Part shown: one piece after another, positions 8,179-14,566 of the stretch
Layout: every line of letters begins with the position of its first letter
Position numbering within the stretch: the first letter of the stretch is position 1
Source: Candidatus Woesearchaeota archaeon
GTDB taxonomy: Archaea; Nanobdellota; Nanobdellia; SCGC-AAA011-G17; JACPIM01
DNA length: 48,878 nucleotides
NCBI GenBank assembly: GCA_018302125.1
Contig: JAGWAC010000002.1
Location: forward strand, 1 to 48,878
Direction of reading: 5' to 3'
Translations under genes and position numbers: made by a program
The notes under the pieces: generated by a model
Database searches by the model: none
What the model saw: the letters and a program-made list of their open reading frames with translations, nothing else
What the model was told of the DNA's origin: nothing

Positions 8179-8391
8179 ATATTCCAGCTAATAAATAATT
8201 TTATTAATAATATAGTTTATTTTACGAACAAAAAAGATCATTTTGATTTCTTTAATGAAGTAAAAAATAATCCTAAAATTCAAACTTGGAACGCAGTTAG
8301 TAAATTAATTAATACAAGTCGCTCTATAAATGATAAATATAGAAATGGTAATTTGTGTATTCCTGAAAAGAAGTTTTTACTTCTACTTTAA
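8179..8391 (+). pseudogene. Open fragment resembling a homing-endonuclease-type HTH tail
   Basis: No start codon is visible, but about 70 codons are open and end in a stop at 8389. The last part reads KLINTSRSINDKYRNG followed by IPEKKF, which resembles the helix-turn-helix segments found next to LAGLIDADG domains, including one inside the second intein of the ATPase at 19360-19430. It lies just downstream of tRNA-Thr and could be debris of a homing or integrative element. The match is weak. The rest of the 8131-8488 interval is AT-rich with no other gene visible. Confidence 0.25.
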
Positions 8392-8488
8392 TTTATTGAA
8401 ATAGATAAATAAGAATATTTTGTAAAATTAATTTCTCTAAAAAATATAATTAGAAAGGGTTAAAATTCTATTTATCTTTAATTTAAGT

Positions 8489-8728
8489 ATGGTCAAGAAA
8501 GGGTATAAAATATTATGCAAGAAATGCAAGAAATATTATGTTCCTGAAAAGACAAAAATGTCTGCTTTAGGATATTGCAAAGAATGCAGATTTATACCTG
8601 GAAAATGCAAGTACATTACTGAAATAGGATATCCTTGTTCTAATGATGCTGAATTTTTTGGCTATTGTGTGGGGCATTTTTTGAAAGTGCCAATTAAATC
8701 CTTGACTGAAAAAATTAAGAAACTATAA
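8489..8728 (+). CDS. Cysteine-rich zinc-binding protein (79 aa), unknown function
   Basis: 79 residues with CKKC and CKEC in the first 35 residues and then a C-C-C-H set (GKCKYI, GYPCSN, GYCVGH), so probably two small zinc sites. Lysine-rich throughout. It sits between two tRNA genes and has no obvious operon partner. I do not recognise the family; the arrangement suggests nucleic-acid or ribosome binding, but that is only a guess from composition. Confidence 0.6.
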   Translation: MVKKGYKILCKKCKKYYVPEKTKMSALGYCKECRFIPGKCKYITEIGYPCSNDAEFFGYCVGHFLKVPIKSLTEKIKKL

Positions 8729-8737
8729 AACTATAAG

Positions 8738-8750
8738 AAAATTTATAAAC
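8738..8750 (+). promoter_or_regulatory. TATA box of tRNA-Leu
   Basis: AAAATTTATAAAC lies 36-48 nt upstream of the mature tRNA-Leu 5' end, the usual placement for an archaeal tRNA promoter with a short leader removed by RNase P. It overlaps nothing coding because the preceding stop codon ends at 8728. Confidence 0.5.
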
Positions 8751-8807
8751 AAAATCATTAGCTTTTTTCTTTATCCTGTTTTGAAGCGGGGGTGCCGGAG
8801 CGGTCAA

Positions 8808-8851
8808 ATAGCTTTTCCTTGAGAAAGAAAACCTAGGAAAAGAAAGACCAA
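8808..8851 (+). other. tRNA-Leu intron 1 (D loop, 44 nt)
   Basis: The exon strand GGTC (8802-8805) pairs with GACC (8846-8849); both flanking bulges are AAA, cut as AA|A. Inside, CTTTTCCT pairs perfectly with AGGAAAAG. Splicing restores the D loop GAGCGGTCAAA between CCG and CGG. Confidence 0.8.
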
Positions 8852-8860
8852 ACGGGCAGG

Positions 8861-8875
8861 TTCGCAAGATGCTAA
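8861..8875 (+). other. tRNA-Leu intron 2 (anticodon stem, 15 nt)
   Basis: GGCA (8855-8858) pairs with TGCT (8870-8873); bulges are GG|T and AA|A; the interior is a 2-bp stem closed by a GCAA tetraloop. The whole fits a minimal BHB. Splicing places A31 after CAGG in the anticodon stem. Confidence 0.75.
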
Positions 8876-8882
8876 ACTTAAG

Positions 8883-8899
8883 ATCGCTTAGGATTAGAA
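8883..8899 (+). other. tRNA-Leu intron 3 (position 37/38, 17 nt)
   Basis: This is the canonical archaeal position 3' of nucleotide 37. The helix between CTTA (32-35) and TTAG just before the AA|A bulge has one mismatch, so the motif is relaxed. The same register with one mismatch fits the 37/38 introns of tRNA-Thr(GGU) and tRNA-Trp in this window. Confidence 0.7.
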
Positions 8900-9029
8900 A
8901 TCCTGTGGCTTAGTGCCTACCAAGGTTCAAACCCTTGCCCCCGCAATATTTCAATAAACTTAAAAGGAATTAATTTCTGAATTTCTTTTATGCCCCGGTA
9001 GCTTAGTCAGTTATAGCGCCACCTTGGTA

Positions 9030-9058
9030 TAAACTTTTAAAGAAAGTTTAATCAAAAA
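9030..9058 (+). repeat. Dispersed hairpin repeat, copy 2 (inside tRNA-Thr intron)
   Basis: Left arm TAAACTTTT, loop AAAG, right arm AAAGTTTAATCAAAAA. Its first base is the first base of the intron. Confidence 0.8.
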
Positions 9059-9067
9059 TAAACAAAA
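9030..9067 (+). other. tRNA-Thr(GGU) intron (37/38, 38 nt)
   Basis: The intron starts exactly with the dispersed hairpin repeat (TAAACTTTT arm at 9030) and ends with an A-rich tail before A38. Thus nearly the entire intron is one copy of the repeat plus a short linker. Confidence 0.75.
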
Positions 9068-9261
9068 AGGTGGAGGTCGAGAGTGCAATTCTCTCCCGAG
9101 GCTTTCTAAATATTTTAAAGAACCCACCATAAATACTTAATCAAATAATACAAAAACAAAATTATGAAAATAAAAAATAATATTTTTGCTATCAAATCTG
9201 CTGTTCCAGCAATAAATCTGAATCCTGATAAAGCTGCAACTATTGCAACTACTAAAAAAAT

Positions 9262-9765
9262 TTATTCGGAACGTTCTAATTCTTTTCTTATTTTATCAAA
9301 AAGTTCTTTGGTCCTTTTCTTGAGTACCTGAAATTCTAATTCTGCAAGTGTTGTTTTTGTGCCATACTGCATTTTTTCCCTAATATCAAGGATTTTATTG
9401 CTGTGATCCATGTTAACTTCTTTATCAAAAATTTCTTTAAGATCCGATTCTGTTAAATCTTCAATTTCTCCTTTTTTAATTAAATCTTCAACAATTGCAA
9501 ATGTGCAAGATTGATTTCTTGATTCGTAACCTTTTTGTGCAAGAATTGCAAGCAATCCTTGATATAGCGTATAAAATGCTGCACTTGCTGACCAATCACT
9601 AAAACCAATATCATAAAAGCTTGCGATGGCTTCAAAATTGTGAATTGCTTTTGTTAAATATTCTTTTGAAAGTTCTTGATTTGGCTTTATTTTTCTAAGT
9701 CCTTGATGTCTTTCTCCTCCACGTTTTCCCTCATCAAAACATTTCGTGAGCTTATCTGTAGGCAT
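9262..9765 (-). CDS. HEPN-domain protein, partner of the MNT protein
   Basis: 167 residues, mainly helical, with the HEPN pattern SAAFYTLYQGLLAILAQKGYESRNQS and later REKMQYGTKT. HEPN proteins paired with minimal nucleotidyltransferases form toxin-antitoxin modules in which the HEPN partner is an RNase or RNA-binding toxin controlled by nucleotide transfer. The usual RNase R-x4-6-H motif is not obvious here; the REKMQYG segment occupies its position, so RNase activity is uncertain. The start overlaps the upstream MNT gene by 14 nt. Confidence 0.7.
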   Translation of the reverse strand: MPTDKLTKCFDEGKRGGERHQGLRKIKPNQELSKEYLTKAIHNFEAIASFYDIGFSDWSASAAFYTLYQGLLAILAQKGYESRNQSCTFAIVEDLIKKGEIEDLTESDLKEIFDKEVNMDHSNKILDIREKMQYGTKTTLAELEFQVLKKRTKELFDKIRKELERSE

Positions 9766-10339
9766 TCTTAATCACCCTAACAAGCACATCTATTCCCCAT
9801 AAGACAACACCATTTCTTAAAGCGCCCACTATAACAGGATCGTTTATTTTAATATTTTGAAGTAAATCAATATTTGTTTGTATAATATCCTGAATTTTTA
9901 TTGGGGTGATATCTTGTACTTTCATCAGTATTTTTTTGTACTGATCAAAAGTATTTTTTTCTAGAACAAACAAGACATCGAGATCACTTGGTTTTTGTTT
10001 AGAAGTGATGTAAGAACCAAAAATAACACATGCTTTTGACACAGACTTTAAAATTTGAAGATCTTCAGCCCGGAGTCTCTCTCTGCCTTCCAGAGTGTCT
10101 GAAAATGCCAATTCAAGCCATCTGGTTGTGTTTTCATTCTCAAAATTCAACTTGTAAGACCTAATATTAGCAATTTCCTTAACAACAAGAATACTTTCTT
10201 TTTCAAACTTCTTCAAAATCTTATAAGCACCATTTGGGGCAACACCCACAATTTTAGCGATATCATTAATAGAATAATCTTTATTCACGCTCACTGCCAA
10301 CAGACGTAAGACCTTTTTTTGATTTTTAGTCAAGACCAT
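9752..10339 (-). CDS. Winged-HTH fused to minimal nucleotidyltransferase (MNT)
   Basis: 195 residues. Residues 1-65 form a winged helix (SINDIAKIVGVAPNGAYKIL). Around residue 107 the polymerase-beta type motif GSYITSKQKPSDLDVLFVLE gives the G-S and D-x-D pair of minimal nucleotidyltransferases. Paired with the HEPN gene downstream, it is the likely antitoxin and, through its wHTH, the autoregulator of the operon. A perfect 20-bp palindrome lies between its TATA box and start, which fits this role. Confidence 0.75.
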   Translation of the reverse strand: MVLTKNQKKVLRLLAVSVNKDYSINDIAKIVGVAPNGAYKILKKFEKESILVVKEIANIRSYKLNFENENTTRWLELAFSDTLEGRERLRAEDLQILKSVSKACVIFGSYITSKQKPSDLDVLFVLEKNTFDQYKKILMKVQDITPIKIQDIIQTNIDLLQNIKINDPVIVGALRNGVVLWGIDVLVRVIKNAYR

Positions 10340-10350
10340 TCATACACCTT

Positions 10351-10370
10351 AAGTGTATATTTATACACTT
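10351..10370 (-). promoter_or_regulatory. Operator palindrome of the MNT/HEPN operon
   Basis: AAGTGTATA and TATACACTT flank TT, a perfect 9-bp inverted repeat 12 nt upstream of the MNT start and next to the TATA box at 10373-10384 (GATTTATATACT on the minus strand). It is the natural binding site for the winged-HTH of the encoded protein. Confidence 0.6.
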
Positions 10371-10397
10371 CTAGTATATAAATCTTTCTAATAACAC

Positions 10398-10450
10398 AGA
10401 TTTATGTATATCAAGCTGGACTGCACCACTATTTCTTAAGACATAAATCT
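10398..10450. repeat. 10-bp inverted repeat with 33-nt spacer
   Basis: AGATTTATGT at 10398-10407 and ACATAAATCT at 10441-10450 are perfectly complementary. They lie between the two divergent promoters of the MNT operon and the 156-aa gene. The role is unknown; it could be a second operator or a stem in a transcript. Confidence 0.4.
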
Positions 10451-10531
10451 TATTTAGAATGTAGATTTTCTAATATCAAGGAGGGCGGCTTTTAAAAAAA
10501 TATTTAAACTGAATAACTAGCTGGAAAGAGC

Positions 10532-11002
10532 ATGAATTTAAAAGAAGATTATGAAAAAATAATAAAGGATCACAAATTACCTAGTTATGAATATTTGAAC
10601 AAGGAATTTGAATTAATGTATGTTACAAAATTAGAAGAAATAAAATTTCCCTTAAGATTTATCAGAAGAAGAATGAATGACAAGATTGCCTGGTTCTGTA
10701 ACATACTTCAAAATATAATCCAACCAAATCCAGGATCTATAATTGGATTAGAAGAAAGCAAATTTTTTTCAAATGAAGACAAAGAAAAAATGATATGTTT
10801 ATTGAGAGAGTTAATGTATATTGAGAGAGAATCTCTGCTTTTAGATATAGAATATGATAACAAAAAGGATGTTGAATATATTAATAATGTGTTTAACAAA
10901 TGGGATAAAATAAAGGAAGATATTAGCCATTTCTCCGAAATTTTGAAAAATGGCTGGAAAACTGATATTAAAAAAGAAAGCAAAGAACATTATTTTGGCT
11001 AA
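10532..11002 (+). CDS. Helical protein of unknown function (156 aa)
   Basis: 156 residues, acidic and basic mixed, predicted mainly helical, with the segment FPLRFIRRRMNDKIAWFCNILQ as its most distinctive stretch. There is no signal peptide or membrane segment. A TATA-like AATATTTAAAC lies about 25 nt before the ATG. I do not recognise a family. The stop codon at 11000 begins a degenerate copy of the dispersed hairpin repeat. Confidence 0.5.
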   Translation: MNLKEDYEKIIKDHKLPSYEYLNKEFELMYVTKLEEIKFPLRFIRRRMNDKIAWFCNILQNIIQPNPGSIIGLEESKFFSNEDKEKMICLLRELMYIERESLLLDIEYDNKKDVEYINNVFNKWDKIKEDISHFSEILKNGWKTDIKKESKEHYFG

Positions 11003-11024
11003 ACCCTTTTAGAAAAAGAGTTTA
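11000..11024 (+). repeat. Dispersed hairpin repeat, copy 3 (degenerate)
   Basis: TAAACCCTTTT and AAAAAGAGTTTA arms; it starts at the stop codon of the preceding gene but lacks the usual AATCAAAA tail. Confidence 0.4.
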
Positions 11025-11044
11025 CGGAAAACTTCTACAAAACT

Positions 11045-11057
11045 TATTTAAATATAA
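11045..11057 (+). promoter_or_regulatory. TATA box of the first pilin cluster
   Basis: TTATTTAAATATA lies 18-30 nt before the ATG at 11075, giving a leaderless transcript for the pilin genes that follow with short gaps or overlaps. Confidence 0.5.
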
Positions 11058-11074
11058 GATTAATAATTAAATAG

Positions 11075-11758
11075 ATGAATAAAAGAGGACAGATTTATCT
11101 TATTGTTTCTTTGTTAGTTGGTCTTGTTATACTTGCTTTAACAAGCCAGCCAAACACCATAAATGTTATTCCTTCAGATGATGATTTTAGATTAGTTTCA
11201 CAAAATTATAATCAAGAAAGCGCTAAATTTTTAAGTTCTTTAATTGAAAATGGCGAAACAGATACTGACGAAGTAAAAAATAAATTTACAGAATTTAGTA
11301 TTATATTTACACAATATTCAAAGAGCCAAAATCCCACTTTTGGTTTGGTCTATTTTTTAAATTATGGAAATAGATTATATGTTGGAAATTTTCTGGATAA
11401 ATCAATAACTATAAATCCCACAATTCCTGGATGTTATAACTATATACAAGCAGTCATAAAATATGGATCACAAGGAAATATCAGGGACAATCTTCCTTTA
11501 GTAGATATTAATGAAAAACAATGTAACCAATTAATACCTGTAAATATATTTGAAGATAATACTTTGGAGATGAGAATAGGTGAAGAAGATTTTGTTTATG
11601 AAATTAATATTATTCCTGGGCAGCCAGAAGTAATGGTTATAAGCAGAGAAACTCAAGGCGAGGACAGAAAAGTTTTTGTAGAGAAACAATTTATAAAAGG
11701 TAAAAGAGATAAGAAAGATAGAAACCAAGGCAGAGATAACGATGATGATGAAGATTGA
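11075..11758 (+). CDS. Type IV pilin-like protein (227 aa)
   Basis: The N-terminus MNKRGQ followed by a 20-residue hydrophobic helix (IYLIVSLLVGLVILALTS) is an archaeal class III prepilin signal: basic residues, Gly before the cleavage point, then the helix that forms the pilus core. The rest is a soluble domain of about 190 residues ending in a very acidic and basic tail (RDKKDRNQGRDNDDDED). It is the first of at least six pilin-like genes here and overlaps the next by 4 nt. It may be a minor or structural pilin; which one cannot be told. Confidence 0.65.
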   Translation: MNKRGQIYLIVSLLVGLVILALTSQPNTINVIPSDDDFRLVSQNYNQESAKFLSSLIENGETDTDEVKNKFTEFSIIFTQYSKSQNPTFGLVYFLNYGNRLYVGNFLDKSITINPTIPGCYNYIQAVIKYGSQGNIRDNLPLVDINEKQCNQLIPVNIFEDNTLEMRIGEEDFVYEINIIPGQPEVMVISRETQGEDRKVFVEKQFIKGKRDKKDRNQGRDNDDDED

Positions 11759-12222
11759 AAATGGGTGAAAAGATTAAAATAAATAAAAAAGCACAAGGTG
11801 AATTTGTTGCTTATGTTCTTCTTATTGGGATGGCTGTAGGATTAGCGGTATTAGTTGGAAGATGGAGCATTAGTCAATCCCAGAGAGCCACTGAAAATTT
11901 TGTAACTCAAAGTGAAATAGATCAAACTTGCAGCCAAATAACTATTAGTGGTTTTGTTGACTGTGATGCTGGTTCAAATAAAATAAAAATTTCTAACAGA
12001 GGATATTTGAATGTAAATAAATTAAGAGCTCAAGGAAGTGAATGTACTGGAAGTGGAACAGATGAAGATATACCAGTTGAAATAAAACCAGGGAAAACAA
12101 GAGATGAACCAATAACAATTAGTGATAGTTGTAGATATGGTTTAATTTTACCTATGGTTAAAATAAAAGATCAAGATGTTGGTTGTAGTGAGAAAAGAAT
12201 TCAAATAGAATTAAAATGTTAA
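11755..12222 (+). CDS. Type IV pilin-like protein (155 aa)
   Basis: Starts with basic residues and KKAQGEFVAYVLLIGMAVG, a prepilin-like signal and core helix, followed by a small beta-rich domain with six or so cysteines (QTCSQ, VDCDAG, SECTG, DSCRYG, VGCSEK and a terminal Cys). Paired cysteines suggest disulfides outside the cell, consistent with the disulfide module at 26-28 kb. Overlaps the next gene by 7 nt. Confidence 0.65.
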   Translation: MKMGEKIKINKKAQGEFVAYVLLIGMAVGLAVLVGRWSISQSQRATENFVTQSEIDQTCSQITISGFVDCDAGSNKIKISNRGYLNVNKLRAQGSECTGSGTDEDIPVEIKPGKTRDEPITISDSCRYGLILPMVKIKDQDVGCSEKRIQIELKC

Positions 12223-12683
12223 GGAAAAAAAAGGGATTTTTTGGAAAGAAAGGAATTTCTCCTTTAATTGCTTCTGTATTATTAATAGGGTTTGTTGTTG
12301 CTGTTGGTTCAATTGTAATATTTTGGGGAAGGGGATTTATCAAAGAAAAAGCTGCAAAAGAAGGAGCATTATCGCAAAAACAACTAGAATGTGAAAATGT
12401 AATCTGGGAAATAAAAGATGTACAAAGAACAGGAAGAATAATAAAAATAGAAAATAAAGGCAATAAACAAATAGATGGTTTTATAATGAGAGTTGTGGAA
12501 GGCGGAACAGGTGCTGAGAAAGTTAATCAGAAAGTTGATGCATTAAAACAAGACACTATTTCATATTCATTTAGTTTGGGACAAAATGCTAAAATTGATG
12601 TTATTCCAGCTTTAAGACCTGATGGAGCGGGAGCCCCTTTTGTGCCGTGTTCTGGAAAAAATAAAGTGGTAATAGTTGAATAA
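12216..12683 (+). CDS. Archaeal type IV pilin (KKGISPLIA family, 155 aa)
   Basis: Carries KKGISPLIASVLLIGFVVAV, the classic archaeal pilin/archaellin-type N-terminus with prepilin-peptidase cleavage after the Gly. The mature domain is about 120 residues, with an early Cys (LECENV) and a late Cys (VPCSGK) that could pair. It belongs to the same series as the next two pilins but is less similar to them at DNA level. Confidence 0.75.
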   Translation: MLRKKKGFFGKKGISPLIASVLLIGFVVAVGSIVIFWGRGFIKEKAAKEGALSQKQLECENVIWEIKDVQRTGRIIKIENKGNKQIDGFIMRVVEGGTGAEKVNQKVDALKQDTISYSFSLGQNAKIDVIPALRPDGAGAPFVPCSGKNKVVIVE

Positions 12684-12705
12684 AATATTTTTAGAAAAAC
12701 AAAAA

Positions 12706-12718
12706 GTATATATATAAA
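12706..12718 (+). promoter_or_regulatory. Internal TATA box before the paired pilins
   Basis: GTATATATATAAA lies in the 90-nt gap between two pilin genes, 56-68 nt before the ATG at 12774. It may give the two near-identical-signal pilins their own transcript with a leader containing GAGGGAAGAG as ribosome binding site. Confidence 0.45.
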
Positions 12719-12773
12719 AAGAGATAAAATTAAAATATTATAATTATATAAAAAAAGAAAAAGAGGGAAGAGT

Positions 12774-13313
12774 ATGAGGTTTTTAAATAAAAAAGGTATT
12801 TCTCCATTAATAGCTACTGTTTTATTAATAGGATTTACAGTTGCACTTGCAGGTATTGTAATAACATGGGGCAGCAATTTTGTTAAAAATATTACTTCAG
12901 GAACTGAAGAAAGAACTGAAAGCACTTTAGCATGTGCAGGAGATTTAAATTTTGAGATTACAAGATATACTTGTGGAGATTATACGAATTTAGTTAAAAG
13001 CACAGTCACTATAGATAATAAAGGAAACACAGCATTAGAAAAAGTGGCAATCAGGTTCTTTAATAATCAAGATGAACTATTAAATCCAACAAATGAGATT
13101 TCAAAAAAAATTGTTGGGCCTGTTGGGGCATTTGAAATCAAAACATTTAATCTTCTTGCAGATAATGAAGACAATATGCTAGAATCTATGCCTGATGGAA
13201 CTGTTAAGATTGAGGCTATAGCGACAATAAGTGTGAATGGGCAAGAAGTTACTTGTGGAGATGCAGGAAGGAAGAAAGAACAATATCCAGCATGCATTAA
13301 GAATGTGAATTAA
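12774..13313 (+). CDS. Archaeal type IV pilin (179 aa), paralog A
   Basis: KKGISPLIATVLLIGFTVAL at the N-terminus is a class III prepilin signal. The mature part has four cysteines (LACAG, YTCGD, VTCGD and CIKN) that may form two disulfides. The 60-odd nucleotides coding for the core helix are identical to those of the next gene, while the mature domains differ, so this pair arose by duplication with the signal region kept the same. It is a candidate major pilin. Confidence 0.78.
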   Translation: MRFLNKKGISPLIATVLLIGFTVALAGIVITWGSNFVKNITSGTEERTESTLACAGDLNFEITRYTCGDYTNLVKSTVTIDNKGNTALEKVAIRFFNNQDELLNPTNEISKKIVGPVGAFEIKTFNLLADNEDNMLESMPDGTVKIEAIATISVNGQEVTCGDAGRKKEQYPACIKNVN

Positions 13314-13328
13314 TTTTTTATTTTGAAT

Positions 13329-13805
13329 ATGAAAATTAAAAATGGAATTAAAATAAATAAGAAAGGTATTACTCCGTTAATAGCTACTGTTTTATTAATA
13401 GGATTTACAGTTGCACTTGCAGGTATTGTAATAACATGGGGTGGGGGGTTTGTAGAAAGAATTCAATCAGGAACTGATGAAAGAACTGCACAAACTCTTG
13501 CATGTATAAGTGATTTAAGATTGGAAATAGAAAAAGTAACATGCCCAGATACAATATCAATAGAAAACAAAGGAAATTTGAGAATAGAAAGAAGTTTGTT
13601 AAGATTTTTTAATTCTGATGGGGAGTTTATTGGAGATAACTCTGTTGATGGAATAGATAAATATGAGCTTAGGACTTTTGTTTTAAATCCTGCTATTCCT
13701 AGCGGCACAACTAAAGTTCAGATAATAGCAACATTAATTGTAGAAGGACAAGAAGTAACGTGCGGTGATTCTTCAAAAGAAAAGACTTTTTCTCCTGCAT
13801 GTTAG
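13329..13805 (+). CDS. Archaeal type IV pilin (158 aa), paralog B
   Basis: Starts at the ATG at 13329 (an upstream TTG is possible). KKGITPLIATVLLIGFTVAL is followed by a domain with the same cysteine plan as paralog A (LACIS, VTCPD, VTCGD and a terminal Cys). Both end in a domain shaped like xxATLxVxGQEVTCGD, so the beginning and end are conserved and the middle differs, typical of pilin families under surface selection. Confidence 0.78.
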   Translation: MKIKNGIKINKKGITPLIATVLLIGFTVALAGIVITWGGGFVERIQSGTDERTAQTLACISDLRLEIEKVTCPDTISIENKGNLRIERSLLRFFNSDGEFIGDNSVDGIDKYELRTFVLNPAIPSGTTKVQIIATLIVEGQEVTCGDSSKEKTFSPAC

Positions 13806-13827
13806 ATTTTTTTAATGTTTATAAAAA

Positions 13828-14403
13828 ATGAAAAGGGGACAAGTGTGGATATCAGCTGTTTTGTATATTGCTTTGGGCACAGTAGCTATTACAATAGTTC
13901 TTAGTGCTGGTGTGCCTGTAATTAATAAAATAAAAGACAAGAATACAATAATCCAGACAAGAGACATTATGCTTAGTTTAGATAATATAATAAGAGAAGT
14001 AAGAGATGAAGGCACAGGTTCAAGAAGAGTAATAAGCCCTTTCACAATTAAAGGGGGGAGCATGTTTATTAAAGATAATGAAAATAAAATTGTTTGGGAA
14101 ATGAAAACTAATGTAGTATTTGTAGAGCCTTGTGGAAAAGACAGAGCAACATGTGAAAGAGAAGAACTGATAATTAAAGAGGGTCCTGTTGAAATGTATG
14201 AAACTACAACTATTGTTGAGAATGAATATATAATGCAATTAGAATTAGATTTCAAGGATGTTGCTTTCTTAGATCTTATGTCTGATATTGGCAAAAATGC
14301 ACCATTATTAGGAAAATATAATCTAAAGATAGAGAATAAAGGAGTAAACAGCGAGAGACAACCAGCAACAAATCTGCCAGATATATTAATTACATTAACT
14401 TAA
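13828..14403 (+). CDS. Pilin-like protein (191 aa)
   Basis: MKRGQVWISAVLYIALGTVA is a prepilin-type signal with Gly4 before the cleavage site. The mature part has a long helical start (LDNIIREVRDEGTGSR) and two cysteines (EPCGKDRATCER). It has no close relation to the KKGISPLIA pilins and may be a minor pilin or a membrane-bound assembly component. It lies 22 nt after paralog B and ends the first pilin cluster. Confidence 0.65.
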   Translation: MKRGQVWISAVLYIALGTVAITIVLSAGVPVINKIKDKNTIIQTRDIMLSLDNIIREVRDEGTGSRRVISPFTIKGGSMFIKDNENKIVWEMKTNVVFVEPCGKDRATCEREELIIKEGPVEMYETTTIVENEYIMQLELDFKDVAFLDLMSDIGKNAPLLGKYNLKIENKGVNSERQPATNLPDILITLT

Positions 14404-14531
14404 ATACACTTTCAATTTAAACATAGCTCTTTTTCAATAAATGTTTCAACAGCACACATCAAATCTTTAGTATTTTTAGAGAGTGTAACATTTTTTGCTG
14501 AAACTCATGTTGATACACCTACCCAATTCAT

Positions 14532-14551
14532 CCATGTTCTAAAGAACATGG
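14532..14551. terminator. Perfect hairpin between convergent genes
   Basis: CCATGTTCT and AGAACATGG flank AA, followed on the plus strand by TTTTCTT. It lies between the convergent pilin cluster and the 368-aa gene and probably ends transcription on one or both strands. The rest of the 163-nt gap shows nothing coding. Confidence 0.4.
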
Positions 14552-14566
14552 TTTTCTTGGGCACGA

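Larger units (their letters stand above)
8786..8945 (+). tRNA. tRNA-Leu (UAA) with three introns
   Basis: Removing 8808-8851, 8861-8875 and 8883-8899 leaves an 84-nt class II tRNA: acceptor GCGGGGG/CCCCCGC, D arm CCG-GAGCGGTCAAA-CGG, G26, anticodon arm CAGGA-CTTAAGA-TCCTG (anticodon TAA), a 15-nt variable arm, T arm CAAGG-TTCAAAC-CCTTG and discriminator A73, which is the archaeal Leu identity. The loop CTTAAGA flanked by A31 and T39 is the archaeal Leu(UAA) consensus. Each splice junction can be placed in a BHB or relaxed BHB. An alternative with two introns would give anticodon AGA, unlikely in archaea and inconsistent with A73. Confidence 0.85.
8992..9103 (+). tRNA. tRNA-Thr (GGU) with a 37/38 intron
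   Basis: After removal of 9030-9067 the mature tRNA is 74 nt: acceptor GCCCCGG/CCGAGGC with one C4-A69 mismatch, D stem GCT/AGC, anticodon stem CCACC/GGTGG with loop TTGGTAA, variable AGGTC, T stem GAGAG/CTCTC and discriminator T73. The T loop TGCAATT has G55 in place of the almost universal T55, and the acceptor mismatch is also unusual. It could be a decaying copy, an edited tRNA or carry sequence errors; it is the only GGU-reading Thr tRNA in the window. Confidence 0.85.

Noticed and set aside
8786-8945. tRNA reading with two introns and anticodon AGA (Ser)
   Set aside because: A34 is essentially absent from archaeal tRNAs, and A73 is the Leu and not the Ser discriminator. The three-intron model gives a full Leu(UAA) consensus and better BHBs.
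9163-9333. A plus-strand ORF of 56 codons starting MKIKNNIFAIKSAVPA with a TATA-like sequence upstream
   Set aside because: More than half of it is antisense to the HEPN gene and the second half reads as low-complexity Ser/Leu, typical of a shadow frame. No motif supports it.
14404-14566. Possible IS200/IS605-type end fragment between convergent genes
   Set aside because: A perfect palindrome is present but no transposase fragment or second end could be recognised. Treated as a terminator hairpin.
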